Made by a program: the position numbers and the translations under genes. The notes beneath the pieces are model-generated. The model had not been told where the DNA came from and made no database searches. It saw only the letters and a list, made by a program, of their open reading frames with translations. A stretch of 64,000 bases of DNA from Planctomycetota bacterium (lineage in GTDB: Bacteria; Planctomycetota; UBA1135; GCA-002686595). The DNA lies in assembly GCA_002683825.1 (NCBI GenBank), contig NYUD01000091.1, positions 247,928 through 311,927 of the forward strand, written 5' to 3'. Every line of letters begins with the position of its first letter. Position 1 is the stretch's first letter. Below are positions 55,361-63,057 of the stretch, piece after piece.

Positions 55361-55660
55361 TGGGCGTCGGGGTGGTTTCTCTTTGCGTCGCGTAGCAGCC
55401 GTCGCGGTTCTGTTCGGGTCCTCGGCTGCGCTCCAGGCTGCCCCGAACGGGAGGACTCGATGATTCTCCGGATCCACTCCGGTACGCGGATGCGCATCGC
55501 CGGTCTCGCGGTCGAAAACCGGTTGACCGCGGATCCGTTCCGTCGTCGTCGCGAAAACGGGGGTGCGCGGCGTCTCGGAGATCGAGGGTCGGGAAGACCC
55601 CGACGAAAAACCGGAAGCACCCCTTCGAGTCCTTCCGGCTTGAGCGTGAGAAACGCGCTT
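55361..55660. other. 300-base gap between convergent genes
   Basis: Between the deiodinase-like gene and the minus-strand cupredoxin gene. Contains the cupredoxin terminator (see 55606-55638), a second small hairpin (GGGTC/GACCC about 55587-55599) and short open frames with Arg-rich composition that I do not consider genes. Confidence 0.5.
55606..55638 (-). terminator. Intrinsic terminator of the cupredoxin gene
   Basis: On the minus strand CCGGAAG (55638-55632) pairs perfectly with CTTCCGG (55617-55611) around a 14-base loop, followed by TTTTT (55610-55606). It lies 23 bases past the cupredoxin stop. The best Rho-independent terminator in the window. Confidence 0.7.
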
Positions 55661-56158
55661 TCAGGCTTGCGGGATACCGCCTCGCTTCTTGCGTAGGAGC
55701 ACCCAGCCGCATCCGACAACGCCGAAGATCACGGACAAAAGTCCCCAGAGGGGGAGTGCCGGGACAGGCGCGGGGCCGGAGGTCACGGTGATCGTTCCCT
55801 CTTGACCGAAGGCCTGGTGCACCATGCAGTAGTAGTTGTACTCGTTGCCCGGCTGGGGGTTCATCGAAAGGAACGCCGCGTCGAATGTGACCGCAAAGCT
55901 GTTCGGCGGACTTACCGGATCTCCTGAACGGAAGATGCCGTCGTGAATGCCTGCGGTTCCGCTTTCGACGTTGTGGAAACCTAGGTTCCACACCCAGTTG
56001 ACCGTGTCGCCTTCCGCGATGGTCAGGGAGTTGGGGGCGAACGAGATGCTCTCGAGCAGAACGGTATGGGTGGTCTGAGCGGAAGCCGGAGAACCTAGAA
56101 GGCCTAGGGCCAAAACGGCACCGCACACGGCCCCCGTCATGCGCACGATTCGCCTCAT
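55661..56158 (-). CDS. Exported cupredoxin with C-terminal sorting tail (IPTL-CTERM-like)
   Basis: 165 residues. Sec signal ending SPASA (about residue 27). Plastocyanin-like domain 28-128 with His62 (GFHNV), Cys111 and His114 (YYCMVHQAFGQEG) as type 1 copper ligands; the usual Met eight residues after Cys is Gln119, an axial Gln as in stellacyanins, which lowers redox potential in that family. The C-terminus (PVPALPLWGLLSVIFG, hydrophobic span, LLRKKRGG) has the tripartite form of protein-sorting tails of the IPTL/PEP-CTERM type. Ribosome site AGGAAGG six bases before the ATG. A long G/C homopolymer lies further upstream. Confidence 0.85.
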   Translation of the reverse strand: MRRIVRMTGAVCGAVLALGLLGSPASAQTTHTVLLESISFAPNSLTIAEGDTVNWVWNLGFHNVESGTAGIHDGIFRSGDPVSPPNSFAVTFDAAFLSMNPQPGNEYNYYCMVHQAFGQEGTITVTSGPAPVPALPLWGLLSVIFGVVGCGWVLLRKKRGGIPQA

Positions 56159-56181
56159 GGTTTGCCTTCCTGGAATCGAGT

Positions 56182-56200
56182 GGGGGGGGGGAGGGGGGGG
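56182..56200. repeat. Homopolymeric tract G10-A-G8 upstream of the cupredoxin gene
   Basis: Plus strand has ten G (56182-56191), one A, then eight G (56193-56200); on the coding strand this is a C tract 24-42 bases before the ATG, just outside the ribosome-binding site. Tracts of this length slip during replication and can alter promoter spacing. Confidence 0.8.
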
Positions 56201-56302
56201 AAAACGAGCCTGAATTGTAAGGGAAACGTCGCGAAAGCAAAATACCAGGGATGGAGAATCTCCTCACTTTGGGCTGCAAACCGCGTCCCCGGGAGCCCCG
56301 CC

Positions 56303-56635
56303 CTATCCGGGAGTCGGTGCTTGCGAAAGCTTGACGGCGGTCCCGTAGACCAGAATCTCGGCCGCTCCGGAAGCGATCTGGCTCGAGGAGAAACGGATCG
56401 CCACGACGGCGTCAGCGCCCTTGGATCTTGCCTGGGCCTGCATCCGGTCGAGGGCCTGTTCGCGGGCTTCGGCCAGGAGCTTGGTGTATTCCTCGACCTC
56501 TCCTCCCACGACGTTCTTGAGTGTCGCGACGATGTCCCGTCCGAGATTCCGCGCCCGCACGGAACTGCCGCGGACCATGCCCAGAGCTTCCCCGACCGGC
56601 TGACCGGGGATCTCGTCGCTAGTCACCAAAATCAT
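56303..56635 (-). CDS. YbjQ/UPF0145 family protein
   Basis: 110 residues from the ATG at 56635. MILVTSDEIPGQPVGEALGMVRG, then RNLGRDIVATLKNVVGGEVEEYTKLL and ARSKGADAVVAIRFSSSQIASGAAEILVYGTAVKL: a complete YbjQ domain, about the family's usual 105 residues. These proteins form pentamers and are annotated as putative heavy-metal binding; no activity is established. The ATG overlaps the stop of the anti-sigma-like gene, so it belongs to the lpxB-sigma-anti-sigma unit. Confidence 0.92.
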   Translation of the reverse strand: MILVTSDEIPGQPVGEALGMVRGSSVRARNLGRDIVATLKNVVGGEVEEYTKLLAEAREQALDRMQAQARSKGADAVVAIRFSSSQIASGAAEILVYGTAVKLSQAPTPG

Positions 56636-57081
56636 CGTTCGACCTCCGTGTAGGGATCCAGGGGCAGGGTCCGCAGCCTTCCTCGGAGCACCAGCAGAAA
56701 GAGCACGGTCAGGCCGCCGATCGTGACGGCCAGGAAGAACTTCAGCAGCGGGGCCATTTCGCCGGTGAGGATCTCGAAGGCTGCGAAGAGTCCCAGCCCT
56801 ATCCCTCCGACGGCCAGGAGAATCCAACCCAGGGTCCAGCCGGTGCTCTGCAGCAGTTCGTCTTCGAGTCGCTGCCACTCGGAGTCCTTCGGCTCCGGAG
56901 GAGCCCACCCACGGGCGAGCAATTCCAGCTTCTGTAGCTCGGCCACCTCCCTCGCGAGTGCGGGTTCGGTGGCCATTCGCTTTTCGAAATCCTTGAGTCC
57001 CGCGGAGTCGAGCTCACCGTCCACAAAGGCCATGGCGAGGAGCTCGTCGCGCGAGGGTTCACGCGGGTTGGTCGGTGTCAT
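56632..57081 (-). CDS. Putative membrane anti-sigma factor
   Basis: 149 residues from the ATG at 57081. The N-terminal part (RDELLAMAFVDGELDSAGLKDFEKRMATEP) has the look of a short anti-sigma zinc-finger-like domain ('DGEL--e---e-H') but lacks the His and Cys ligands. Two transmembrane helices at about 83-100 (LGWILLAVGGIGLGLFAA) and 112-133 (FFLAVTIGGLTVLFLLVL). Its position directly after an ECF sigma factor, with ATGA overlap, supports an anti-sigma role. Loss of the zinc ligands means it would act without metal. Confidence 0.75.
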   Translation of the reverse strand: MTPTNPREPSRDELLAMAFVDGELDSAGLKDFEKRMATEPALAREVAELQKLELLARGWAPPEPKDSEWQRLEDELLQSTGWTLGWILLAVGGIGLGLFAAFEILTGEMAPLLKFFLAVTIGGLTVLFLLVLRGRLRTLPLDPYTEVER

Positions 57082-57794
57082 GCTTCCCTCTCCTTTCCGC
57101 TCACCGGTTCCTTTGATGCGGAGAGCTTGGGAGGTTTCTGAGTTGCGTAGTCCTCGAGAGTGTCGTCGAGATGGGGTGCTAGCAAGTCGCGCAGGCGCCG
57201 TCGAGCGTGGAAGAGTCTGGACATGACTGTCCCCTCCGGAACGTCGAGTGCGTGGGCGATTTCGCGGTAGCTGAGATCCTGAAAGTGTCGCAGGGATAGG
57301 ATCTCCCGATCGCGGGCAGAGACGCGCAGAAAAGCCTGGTGGAAAGCATCGACCGCCTCCGCGCGTTCCAGTTCTTGCGAGGGCTGCGGTTCCGAACCCT
57401 CCAGTTCCCATTCCGTTTCTTCGTCGTTTCGCTGGCCGCTCAGCGAATACACCCGAATGCGCTTGCGTTTGCGCAAGAAGCTGAAACAGGTGTTGCGGAG
57501 GATGCGGTGAAACCAGGGCAGGAAAGGCTCGCCGTCACGATAGGTTGCACGCGCTCGATAGGTCTTGAAAAACGCCTCCTGGGTCAACTCCATGGCATCA
57601 TCCCGCGAGCCGACGAGTGACTGGGCGACCGAATAGGCCCGTCCCCGAAGGGTCTTCGTCAACTCGCCGAAGGCCTCGGTGTCGCCCCTCTTGGTGGCGC
57701 TCATCAAACGGGTTGCCAGCGCTTCCACGGGGTCCTCGTACGCCTTCTCCCCGGGTGTATTCACTTTTTCTTCGTCCCTGTCTCCGTCCCTCAC
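57078..57794 (-). CDS. ECF-type RNA polymerase sigma factor
   Basis: 238 residues. Region 2: FGELTKTLRGRAYSVAQSLVGSRDDAMELTQEAFFKTYRA (split over residues 43-82), ending in FLPWFHRILRNTCFSFLRKRKR; region 4: LRVSARDREILSLRHFQDLSYREIAHALDVPEGTVMSRLFHARRRLRDLL, both in the expected places. An acidic linker (about 125-145) joins them. The C-terminal extension after region 4 is about 35 residues and charged. Directs transcription of an envelope or stress regulon in partnership with the membrane protein encoded next. Start codon overlaps the lpxB stop. Confidence 0.92.
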   Translation of the reverse strand: MRDGDRDEEKVNTPGEKAYEDPVEALATRLMSATKRGDTEAFGELTKTLRGRAYSVAQSLVGSRDDAMELTQEAFFKTYRARATYRDGEPFLPWFHRILRNTCFSFLRKRKRIRVYSLSGQRNDEETEWELEGSEPQPSQELERAEAVDAFHQAFLRVSARDREILSLRHFQDLSYREIAHALDVPEGTVMSRLFHARRRLRDLLAPHLDDTLEDYATQKPPKLSASKEPVSGKEREA

Positions 57795-59212
57795 GACGTT
57801 CCTTGCGACCTGTGGCTGATCAGGGCCAGGGCGTGTCTGGCGGCTCGCCGGGGGGCTCCCGCGGGCCCGAGGCGGGCGACGGCCAGCTCGAGATCGGCCT
57901 GTATTCGAGCCCGGAAGCCATCGTCGGTGAGTGCGCGGCCCAGGAATTCGGCGTACTCGACGAGCGGGCCGGATCCTGCAAAACAGGCCTCCGGAACGAC
58001 CTCGTGTCCAGCCAGCAGGTTGATCGACGAGAACCAGGGTACGGTCAGAAAATGCCTGGAGAGCGCTGCCGAGAGCCGTCGGTCGAGACGGTAGACGACC
58101 GCCGTGGGGATTCTGTGGTGGAGCAGATCCAAGAGGACCGTCCCCGAAACCGAAAGCGCTGCCCGCGCCTGGGCCAGCGATCGGTGCAGGTCGCCGAGGT
58201 CGATGCGGACCCAGTCTTCCGCCCCCGCATCGCGGACGAGTGTGCGCAGGAGATCGGCGTGTGATCTGTCGTCGTTGGCCAGAAGAACCTCCAAGCCCCC
58301 ATGTTCCTTGCGCATTCGCTCTGCGCAGTTCAGCATCCAGGGGAGGTTGCGGCGGATGACGACCTTGCGGCTGCCGGGGAGGAGGACGAGCGCGCGCCGC
58401 TCCCCTTTTGGCCCAGACGTCCTTGACGGGTGTAGTTCACGACGCTCGAGCTCGTCGACCTGCGGATGCCCCACGTGGGCCGTGCGTGTTGCATGCCGTT
58501 CGAACCAGGCCGGTTCGAACGGCAGGATCGTCAATCCCAGGTCGACCGCACGGCGGTAGCCACCCACGCGCCAGGGGGCCCAACCCCAGTACTGCGGAGT
58601 CACGTAGTGGGCGACCGGCACGCCGTAGCGCTTTGCGATGTGGGCCAGGGGAACGTGGAGCGCCGGAGAGTCCACAGGTAGAAATAGATCCGGGCGTTCG
58701 TCGCGCAGATACCTCGCCGTGTCTTCGAACAGCCGCAGATAGAAGGGCAGGGAGCGCAGGACGTCCACTCCCATGGCCGCGCGCGCGATCGGGTTGCCCA
58801 AGATCTCCACCTTTTCCGCGCCCAACCTCTCGCTCCCCAGACCGTGGAATCGCGGGGGCGCGCCGCCCCCGGTGTCCACCTCCCTTCGCAAAGCCCGCAC
58901 CAGGTTCACCGCGTGGACTTCTCCCGAGTGCTCGGCCGCCGACACGAAGATGGAGAGCTTGCGCCCGGCCAGATTCAGGGAAGTCGGCCCGGCATCGACC
59001 GCCGCCGGATGCTCGAGATCGCTTCTGAGCGCCTTTTCCAGGGATCCCCGGCGGGCGAGGTAGGGGACACAGCGCAAGGGCGCCAGGGCCAGATCCCGAA
59101 GCGCGCGCAACACCTCGTGACGGACCGCGGCTCCGGGCGAGGGGCCGGGTGCACGCGAATCTCTACCCGAGGACAAGGTTTGCGAAGGGGCTTCGTGTTT
59201 CGTCTGGACCAT
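57791..59212 (-). CDS. lpxB: Lipid-A-disaccharide synthase, with N-terminal extension
   Basis: 473 residues against about 380 for E. coli LpxB; the first 85 residues are an extra, partly helical segment (LRALRDLALAPLRCVPYLARRGSLEKAL). The LpxB core starts at LSIFVSAAEHSGEVHAVNLVRAL (family: SAGE-SGD-hga), then PDLFLPVDSPALHVPLA, YVTPQYWGWAPWRV, LLPGSRKVVIRRNLP, ALSVSGTVLLDLL and SSINLLAGHEVVPEACF. Condenses UDP-diacylglucosamine with lipid X, so the organism makes lipid A. First gene of a chain with ECF sigma, anti-sigma and YbjQ, each overlapping by four bases. Confidence 0.9.
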   Translation of the reverse strand: MVQTKHEAPSQTLSSGRDSRAPGPSPGAAVRHEVLRALRDLALAPLRCVPYLARRGSLEKALRSDLEHPAAVDAGPTSLNLAGRKLSIFVSAAEHSGEVHAVNLVRALRREVDTGGGAPPRFHGLGSERLGAEKVEILGNPIARAAMGVDVLRSLPFYLRLFEDTARYLRDERPDLFLPVDSPALHVPLAHIAKRYGVPVAHYVTPQYWGWAPWRVGGYRRAVDLGLTILPFEPAWFERHATRTAHVGHPQVDELERRELHPSRTSGPKGERRALVLLPGSRKVVIRRNLPWMLNCAERMRKEHGGLEVLLANDDRSHADLLRTLVRDAGAEDWVRIDLGDLHRSLAQARAALSVSGTVLLDLLHHRIPTAVVYRLDRRLSAALSRHFLTVPWFSSINLLAGHEVVPEACFAGSGPLVEYAEFLGRALTDDGFRARIQADLELAVARLGPAGAPRRAARHALALISHRSQGTS

Positions 59213-59268
59213 GGCCGACTTCCGAGCTCTGTCTGCGGGCCCGGCCCGCTAAGATCTCCAGCCAGAGT

Positions 59269-59964
59269 ATGCTGCGGCTCCTCTCGTTCTTCCTGGTCGT
59301 CCTCGTTCTTTCCTCGGTGGTCCAGCACCTACCGATCATCGGGCCGATCTTCCGAGGCCTCCATTTCATCGGTTTTTGGCTGATTGCGATCGGGCTGGCC
59401 TGGGCCCTGACCCGTCTGGGCGAGAAGGCCATCCTGCGCAAGAGGGACGCCTCGGAGATCCGGCGCTTGCAGGCGGTCGACACTCCCCACAACCGCGGCA
59501 AGCTGGGCAGCCTGCTCCTGGGGCAAGGGCAGGCGCGCAAGTCCCTAGCGCACTTCGAGGCCGCCGTCGCGGGTGAACCCGAGGTGGTCGAATGGGCCTA
59601 CCGGCTGGGCTGTGCCCACTTGAATGTCGGGCAACCGGAAGAAGCGGTCGAAGCTCTCCAACGCGTCTGCGAACTCGATGAGGAGTACGCCTATGGCGCG
59701 GCGCAAATGCTGCTCGCGGTAGCTCTGTCGAAGACGGGGCGTTACGAAGAGGCGCTCGAGGTCTTGAAAGAGCAGCAGCGCAACCACGGCCCGAGTCCCG
59801 AGAACGCCTATCGACGTGGTATGGCGTACAAGCGCCTGGGCCACAGGACAGAAGCGCGCCTTTGTTTCGACGAGGTCGGCTCGCTCGCCCACGAAGCCGC
59901 CCGGTACAAGAAGCGCGAAGCAGGTAACTGGGCCGTGCGCGCTCGCCTGGCCTCGATGTTCTAG
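59269..59964 (+). CDS. Membrane-anchored TPR protein
   Basis: 231 residues from the ATG at 59269; an in-frame extension to 59149 overlaps the lpxB start and is unlikely. Two N-terminal hydrophobic segments (LLSFFLVVLVLSSVV, residues 4-19; LHFIGFWLIAIGLAWAL, 29-46) form a hairpin, then TPRs from about 75: KLGSLLLGQGQARKSLAHFE, AYRLGCAHLNVGQPEEAVEA, AAQMLLAVALSKTGRYEEAL, AYRRGMAYKRLGHRTEARL. Layout recalls TPR proteins that scaffold envelope complexes. TAAGAT lies 13 bases upstream of the ATG. Confidence 0.78.
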   Translation: MLRLLSFFLVVLVLSSVVQHLPIIGPIFRGLHFIGFWLIAIGLAWALTRLGEKAILRKRDASEIRRLQAVDTPHNRGKLGSLLLGQGQARKSLAHFEAAVAGEPEVVEWAYRLGCAHLNVGQPEEAVEALQRVCELDEEYAYGAAQMLLAVALSKTGRYEEALEVLKEQQRNHGPSPENAYRRGMAYKRLGHRTEARLCFDEVGSLAHEAARYKKREAGNWAVRARLASMF

Positions 59965-59977
59965 CGGCGCCGGATCG

Positions 59978-60739
59978 CTATGGCAGTCGTCGCTGGAAGG
60001 CCAACACGGAAGCGCCATACAGGACAACGCTGGCCCCCAACAGGGGCACATAGATCCTCGGATCGAGGGCGTTTCGATCCGCGATTCTTACGAAGACCTC
60101 GATGTCGGCCAGGCGATATAACGAGAAGTGGGTGACGACCTTGACCATGTAGATCGCGAACTGAAGCGTCGTGACGAAGAGCACGAAGATCGCGATACGA
60201 GTCGGGTTCGAGCCGATGCATGAGAGGAAGAAGGTCAAGCTGTAGATCGCACCGAGGAAGATCGCCTGGTGCAGCGACCCCAACAGGTAGGGGCGCAGCA
60301 ATTCGATCTCGCCGATCCGTTCCGCGAGCGCCGGGATCGTGAGGGAGGTCACGAAGATCGGGATGCTCAGCGCGACCAGCCCGGCGACATAGCGTTCGGT
60401 GAGGATGCGCAGGCGTGAATAGGGGCGCGACAGGAGCATCTCCAGGGTGCCCCGATGGACTTCCCCTGCGACGGCTCCCACCGCGAATAGAACCGCCGCC
60501 GCCGTGCCCAGGGTGTTGCAGCCCTTGAAGAAGTGCTGGCCTGCGATGTAGCCCAGGATCCCGGTGTCTTCGATGGTGTCGAGCAGGTCGGAAAGGGCCG
60601 GGATGGGCGCGGCCAGGGCGCGTAAGTTGTCGACGTTGGCTTCGAAGTTCGGCCAGTAGAGGATGGCGGCCACCAACATCAGCTCGAGGATGATGAACTC
60701 GCCCAGGGAATAGAGGACCAGGTATCGCCAGCGTCCCAC
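59978..60739 (-). CDS. ABC-2 type transporter permease
   Basis: 253 residues from a GTG that shares one base with the ATPase stop (TAGTG). Six transmembrane segments: about 10-28 (LGEFIILELMLVAAILY), 75-95, 120-140 (YVAGLVALSIPIFVTSL), 160-178, 188-205 (IAIFVLFVTTLQFAIYMV) and 232-248. The loop GEVHRGTLEMLLSRPYSRLRIL is the conserved coupling segment of ABC-2 exporters (E--xGTle-LL--P-sR). Works with the adjacent ATPase; substrate unknown. Confidence 0.85.
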   Translation of the reverse strand: MGRWRYLVLYSLGEFIILELMLVAAILYWPNFEANVDNLRALAAPIPALSDLLDTIEDTGILGYIAGQHFFKGCNTLGTAAAVLFAVGAVAGEVHRGTLEMLLSRPYSRLRILTERYVAGLVALSIPIFVTSLTIPALAERIGEIELLRPYLLGSLHQAIFLGAIYSLTFFLSCIGSNPTRIAIFVLFVTTLQFAIYMVKVVTHFSLYRLADIEVFVRIADRNALDPRIYVPLLGASVVLYGASVLAFQRRLP

Positions 60740-61683
60740 TACACCCCCTCCGATCCATAGAGCTCGCGATAGAGTTCGTGCAGGGAGAGTTCCCCGTAGA
60801 CGAAGGAGGTCGGTTCGGGGAGGTTGGGGCTCGTGAAGAGTGATGCGAGCACCTGTTTCGGGTCTGACCCTTCCTCGACAAAGAGTGTCAGCCGCCCGTG
60901 GTTCGAGCCTTCCGCAACTTCGATGCCTTCCAGGTCCCGGACGGCCGAGGCCGCCTGTTCCAGATGTTCGTTCGGCGTCTCCGGAGGAAACTGCACGCGC
61001 AGGGCTCGCTGTGCGCGACGGTGGATGTTGCCGGTGGCCGTTTCGTCGAGAAGCTTCCCTCGCCGCAGAAACAGGGTCCGATCACAGGCCCGATCGACCT
61101 CCCCGAGATGGTGCGATGAGAGCAGGATCGTTGTTCCCTGATCCCGCGCCTCGGCCAAGAGCAGTTCGAGCACCTCGCGCCGCCGCGTCGGGTCCAGACC
61201 CTCGGTCGGTTCGTCGAAAATGCGCACCCGGACGCGCGGTCCCATGGCGGCGGCGAAGAAAAGCTGGCGTTTCATGCCGTGGCTGTAGCCACGCACTCTG
61301 CGTTCCAGGGGGAGGCCCAGTTGCGAGGCGATCTCGTGCGCGCGCGGCCAAGCCTCGTCGGTGCGCCCCCGCACGAGCCAACGCAGGTGCTCGAGACCGG
61401 AGAGCTCGCCGTAGGGGCGAACCTCGCCCGGCATGTAGGTCACTCGTTTGCGAATGTCCGTGCCGTCTCCCTTCAGGGCGACTCCGTCGACGAGGGCCTG
61501 GCCCCCATGCGGTCGCACCAGGCCGGTCAGCATGCGCAGGAAGGTGCTCTTGCCGCTGCCGTTTGGACCGAGCAAACCGGTGACCCCACCCGATCCGATC
61601 GTGACCCACAGAGGATGCACGGCGCAGAGGTTCTCGAAGCTACGGGTCAACCCCTCGGCCCGGATGACGCCCGCCTCGTTCAC
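60739..61683 (-). CDS. ABC transporter ATP-binding protein
   Basis: 314 residues from the GTG at 61683, which overlaps the SGNH stop (GTGA); the frame runs on upstream inside that gene. Walker A GLLGPNGSGKSTFLRML, Q-loop KRVTYMPGEVRPYGEL (Gln replaced by Met-Pro-Gly-Glu), signature GYSHGMKRQLFFAAAM in place of LSGGQ, Walker B VRIFDEPTEGLD, H-loop LLSSHHLGEVDRAC. The YSxGMK-type signature is usual for ABC-2 exporters of the CcmA/NatA group. About 100 extra residues at the C-terminus carry a DUF4162-like domain. Pairs with the permease at 59978. Confidence 0.9.
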   Translation of the reverse strand: MNEAGVIRAEGLTRSFENLCAVHPLWVTIGSGGVTGLLGPNGSGKSTFLRMLTGLVRPHGGQALVDGVALKGDGTDIRKRVTYMPGEVRPYGELSGLEHLRWLVRGRTDEAWPRAHEIASQLGLPLERRVRGYSHGMKRQLFFAAAMGPRVRVRIFDEPTEGLDPTRRREVLELLLAEARDQGTTILLSSHHLGEVDRACDRTLFLRRGKLLDETATGNIHRRAQRALRVQFPPETPNEHLEQAASAVRDLEGIEVAEGSNHGRLTLFVEEGSDPKQVLASLFTSPNLPEPTSFVYGELSLHELYRELYGSEGV

Positions 61684-63020
61684 GGCAACATTCCCGCCGC
61701 TCGCATGTGCGGATAGATCAGCCTCGCAAGATGCCCATAGCCCTCTGCTGAGAGGTGAAAGTCGGGCGGAGGGCTCAATTCCCCGCCCAGTCCCTCGAAA
61801 CACGCCACCTGCTCGGGAAACGTCATTTTCTCCCAATCCAGGCCCAGTTCGTGCGCCCGCTCCTGCGCCTTTCGAAGGGCGTCCTGAATGCGCGTGTCGG
61901 CGAAGTAGGTGTCGAGAATGAACTCCGGCGGAGCTCCCTCGGAGAGGTGGTCGACACCGTCTTCATATCCCCGCATCCAACCCAGGAGGTTGAGTCCGGG
62001 AAGCTCCAGATCGGAGCGTAACGCCTCGGCCCAATCGACCAGCGCCTGGACCGGCCAGTCGGGATCGCGGGCGTCGCCGAGGTAGCTCATCAGGGGCTGG
62101 TTGACGAAGAAGATCGGGATCCCCCGTTCGCGGCAGAGTTCTACGATGCGACCGATCGCCCTGCGCGTGTATTCCCGGTTGTCTTCGCGGACGTGTGCGA
62201 CGGGAACGCGCGGGTCGAGGTAGGGCGTCGGACCGGATTCGACCGTACGTGCGTGGGCGCTGGAAATCCACCCGTAGAGGTGGCTCACGTCCCAGAGCAA
62301 TCGGCGTAGGAACGTGGGCAGTGGTAGGTAATCACGCCGTAGCACGCCGAGATCGGACGCGTAGAAGAAGCCGTCCTTTTCGAGGTCGTTGGAGTTGAAG
62401 TACAAGAGGACCACATCCGGTTCGAAGGCGAGTCCTTCCTCTTCGAGGGCGATCCGTTGCTGGCCCGAGTGATAGCCCGGGACCCCCTGGTTGATCGCGC
62501 GCCAGGTGAGCTTCGAATCCAGTTCGCGCTCGCGCTCGTTGGCCCGTCGCACCAGCTGTTCGACCAGGGTCTCGTCGTCGTCGCACCACATGCCGAAGGC
62601 GTAGGAATCGCCGATACACAGGAGTCGGCGCTCGTTGGCGGGTTTTTCGAGCGGAAAATCCGCCCCGCGCGTGCGGTGGGGCGTGACGTGAAAGGTCCAG
62701 CCGTCGACCTCGCAGCTCGCCCCGGGGCGCATGGCGTAGCGTCGCACCGGATCGGGGACTTGTTCGAAGATCCGTTCTTTTGAGAGGGCGACCCAGCTGC
62801 GGTTGACCATACTGAGGCGCTCCTCCAGGAGCGATTCTCGGTGCCCGCTCAGCCGCAGGAGGAGTTCGGCGGCGAGGGTGGCGGAGGCCAGCGAGAAGAG
62901 TGCGACGAGCATCCCCCGCCGGAGCTTCGAGCGATGGCTACCGCGCTGAATTTCCTCCGTTACAGAGCCCAGCTCGGCCATGAGCCCGGCGGGTTCTTCG
63001 CGACCTGGATCCGGGACCAT
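61680..63020 (-). CDS. SGNH/GDSL-like hydrolase with membrane anchor
   Basis: 446 residues from the ATG at 63020, set 8 bases after a good -10; ATG 62981 is the alternative. Anchor helix about residues 38-56 (MLVALFSLASATLAAELLL). Block I RRLLCIGDSYAFGMWCDDDE (Ser in GDSY), block II Gly in INQGVPGYHSGQQ, block III VVLLYFNSNDLEKDG (GxND-like Asn), and the C-terminal PDFHLSAEGYGHLA with Asp/His. Same architecture as the two SGNH proteins at 2587 and 32309. It overlaps the ABC ATPase gene by four bases, so it may act on the lipid or glycan exported by that transporter. Confidence 0.85.
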   Translation of the reverse strand: MVPDPGREEPAGLMAELGSVTEEIQRGSHRSKLRRGMLVALFSLASATLAAELLLRLSGHRESLLEERLSMVNRSWVALSKERIFEQVPDPVRRYAMRPGASCEVDGWTFHVTPHRTRGADFPLEKPANERRLLCIGDSYAFGMWCDDDETLVEQLVRRANERERELDSKLTWRAINQGVPGYHSGQQRIALEEEGLAFEPDVVLLYFNSNDLEKDGFFYASDLGVLRRDYLPLPTFLRRLLWDVSHLYGWISSAHARTVESGPTPYLDPRVPVAHVREDNREYTRRAIGRIVELCRERGIPIFFVNQPLMSYLGDARDPDWPVQALVDWAEALRSDLELPGLNLLGWMRGYEDGVDHLSEGAPPEFILDTYFADTRIQDALRKAQERAHELGLDWEKMTFPEQVACFEGLGGELSPPPDFHLSAEGYGHLARLIYPHMRAAGMLP

Positions 63021-63028
63021 GCGTTGCG

Positions 63029-63057
63029 AGAATAGGTACGCCGTGAACAAGCCGCAA
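63029..63057 (-). promoter_or_regulatory. Putative promoter, leaderless SGNH-ABC operon
   Basis: On the minus strand TTGCGG (63057-63052), 17-base spacer, TATTCT (63034-63029), then 8 bases to the ATG at 63020. It overlaps the start of the divergent kinase-like gene. Confidence 0.5.

Noticed and set aside
55460..55696. 78-codon plus-strand frame between convergent genes
   Set aside because: Arg/Gly/Ser-rich composition, no ribosome site, and it runs through the cupredoxin terminator hairpin.
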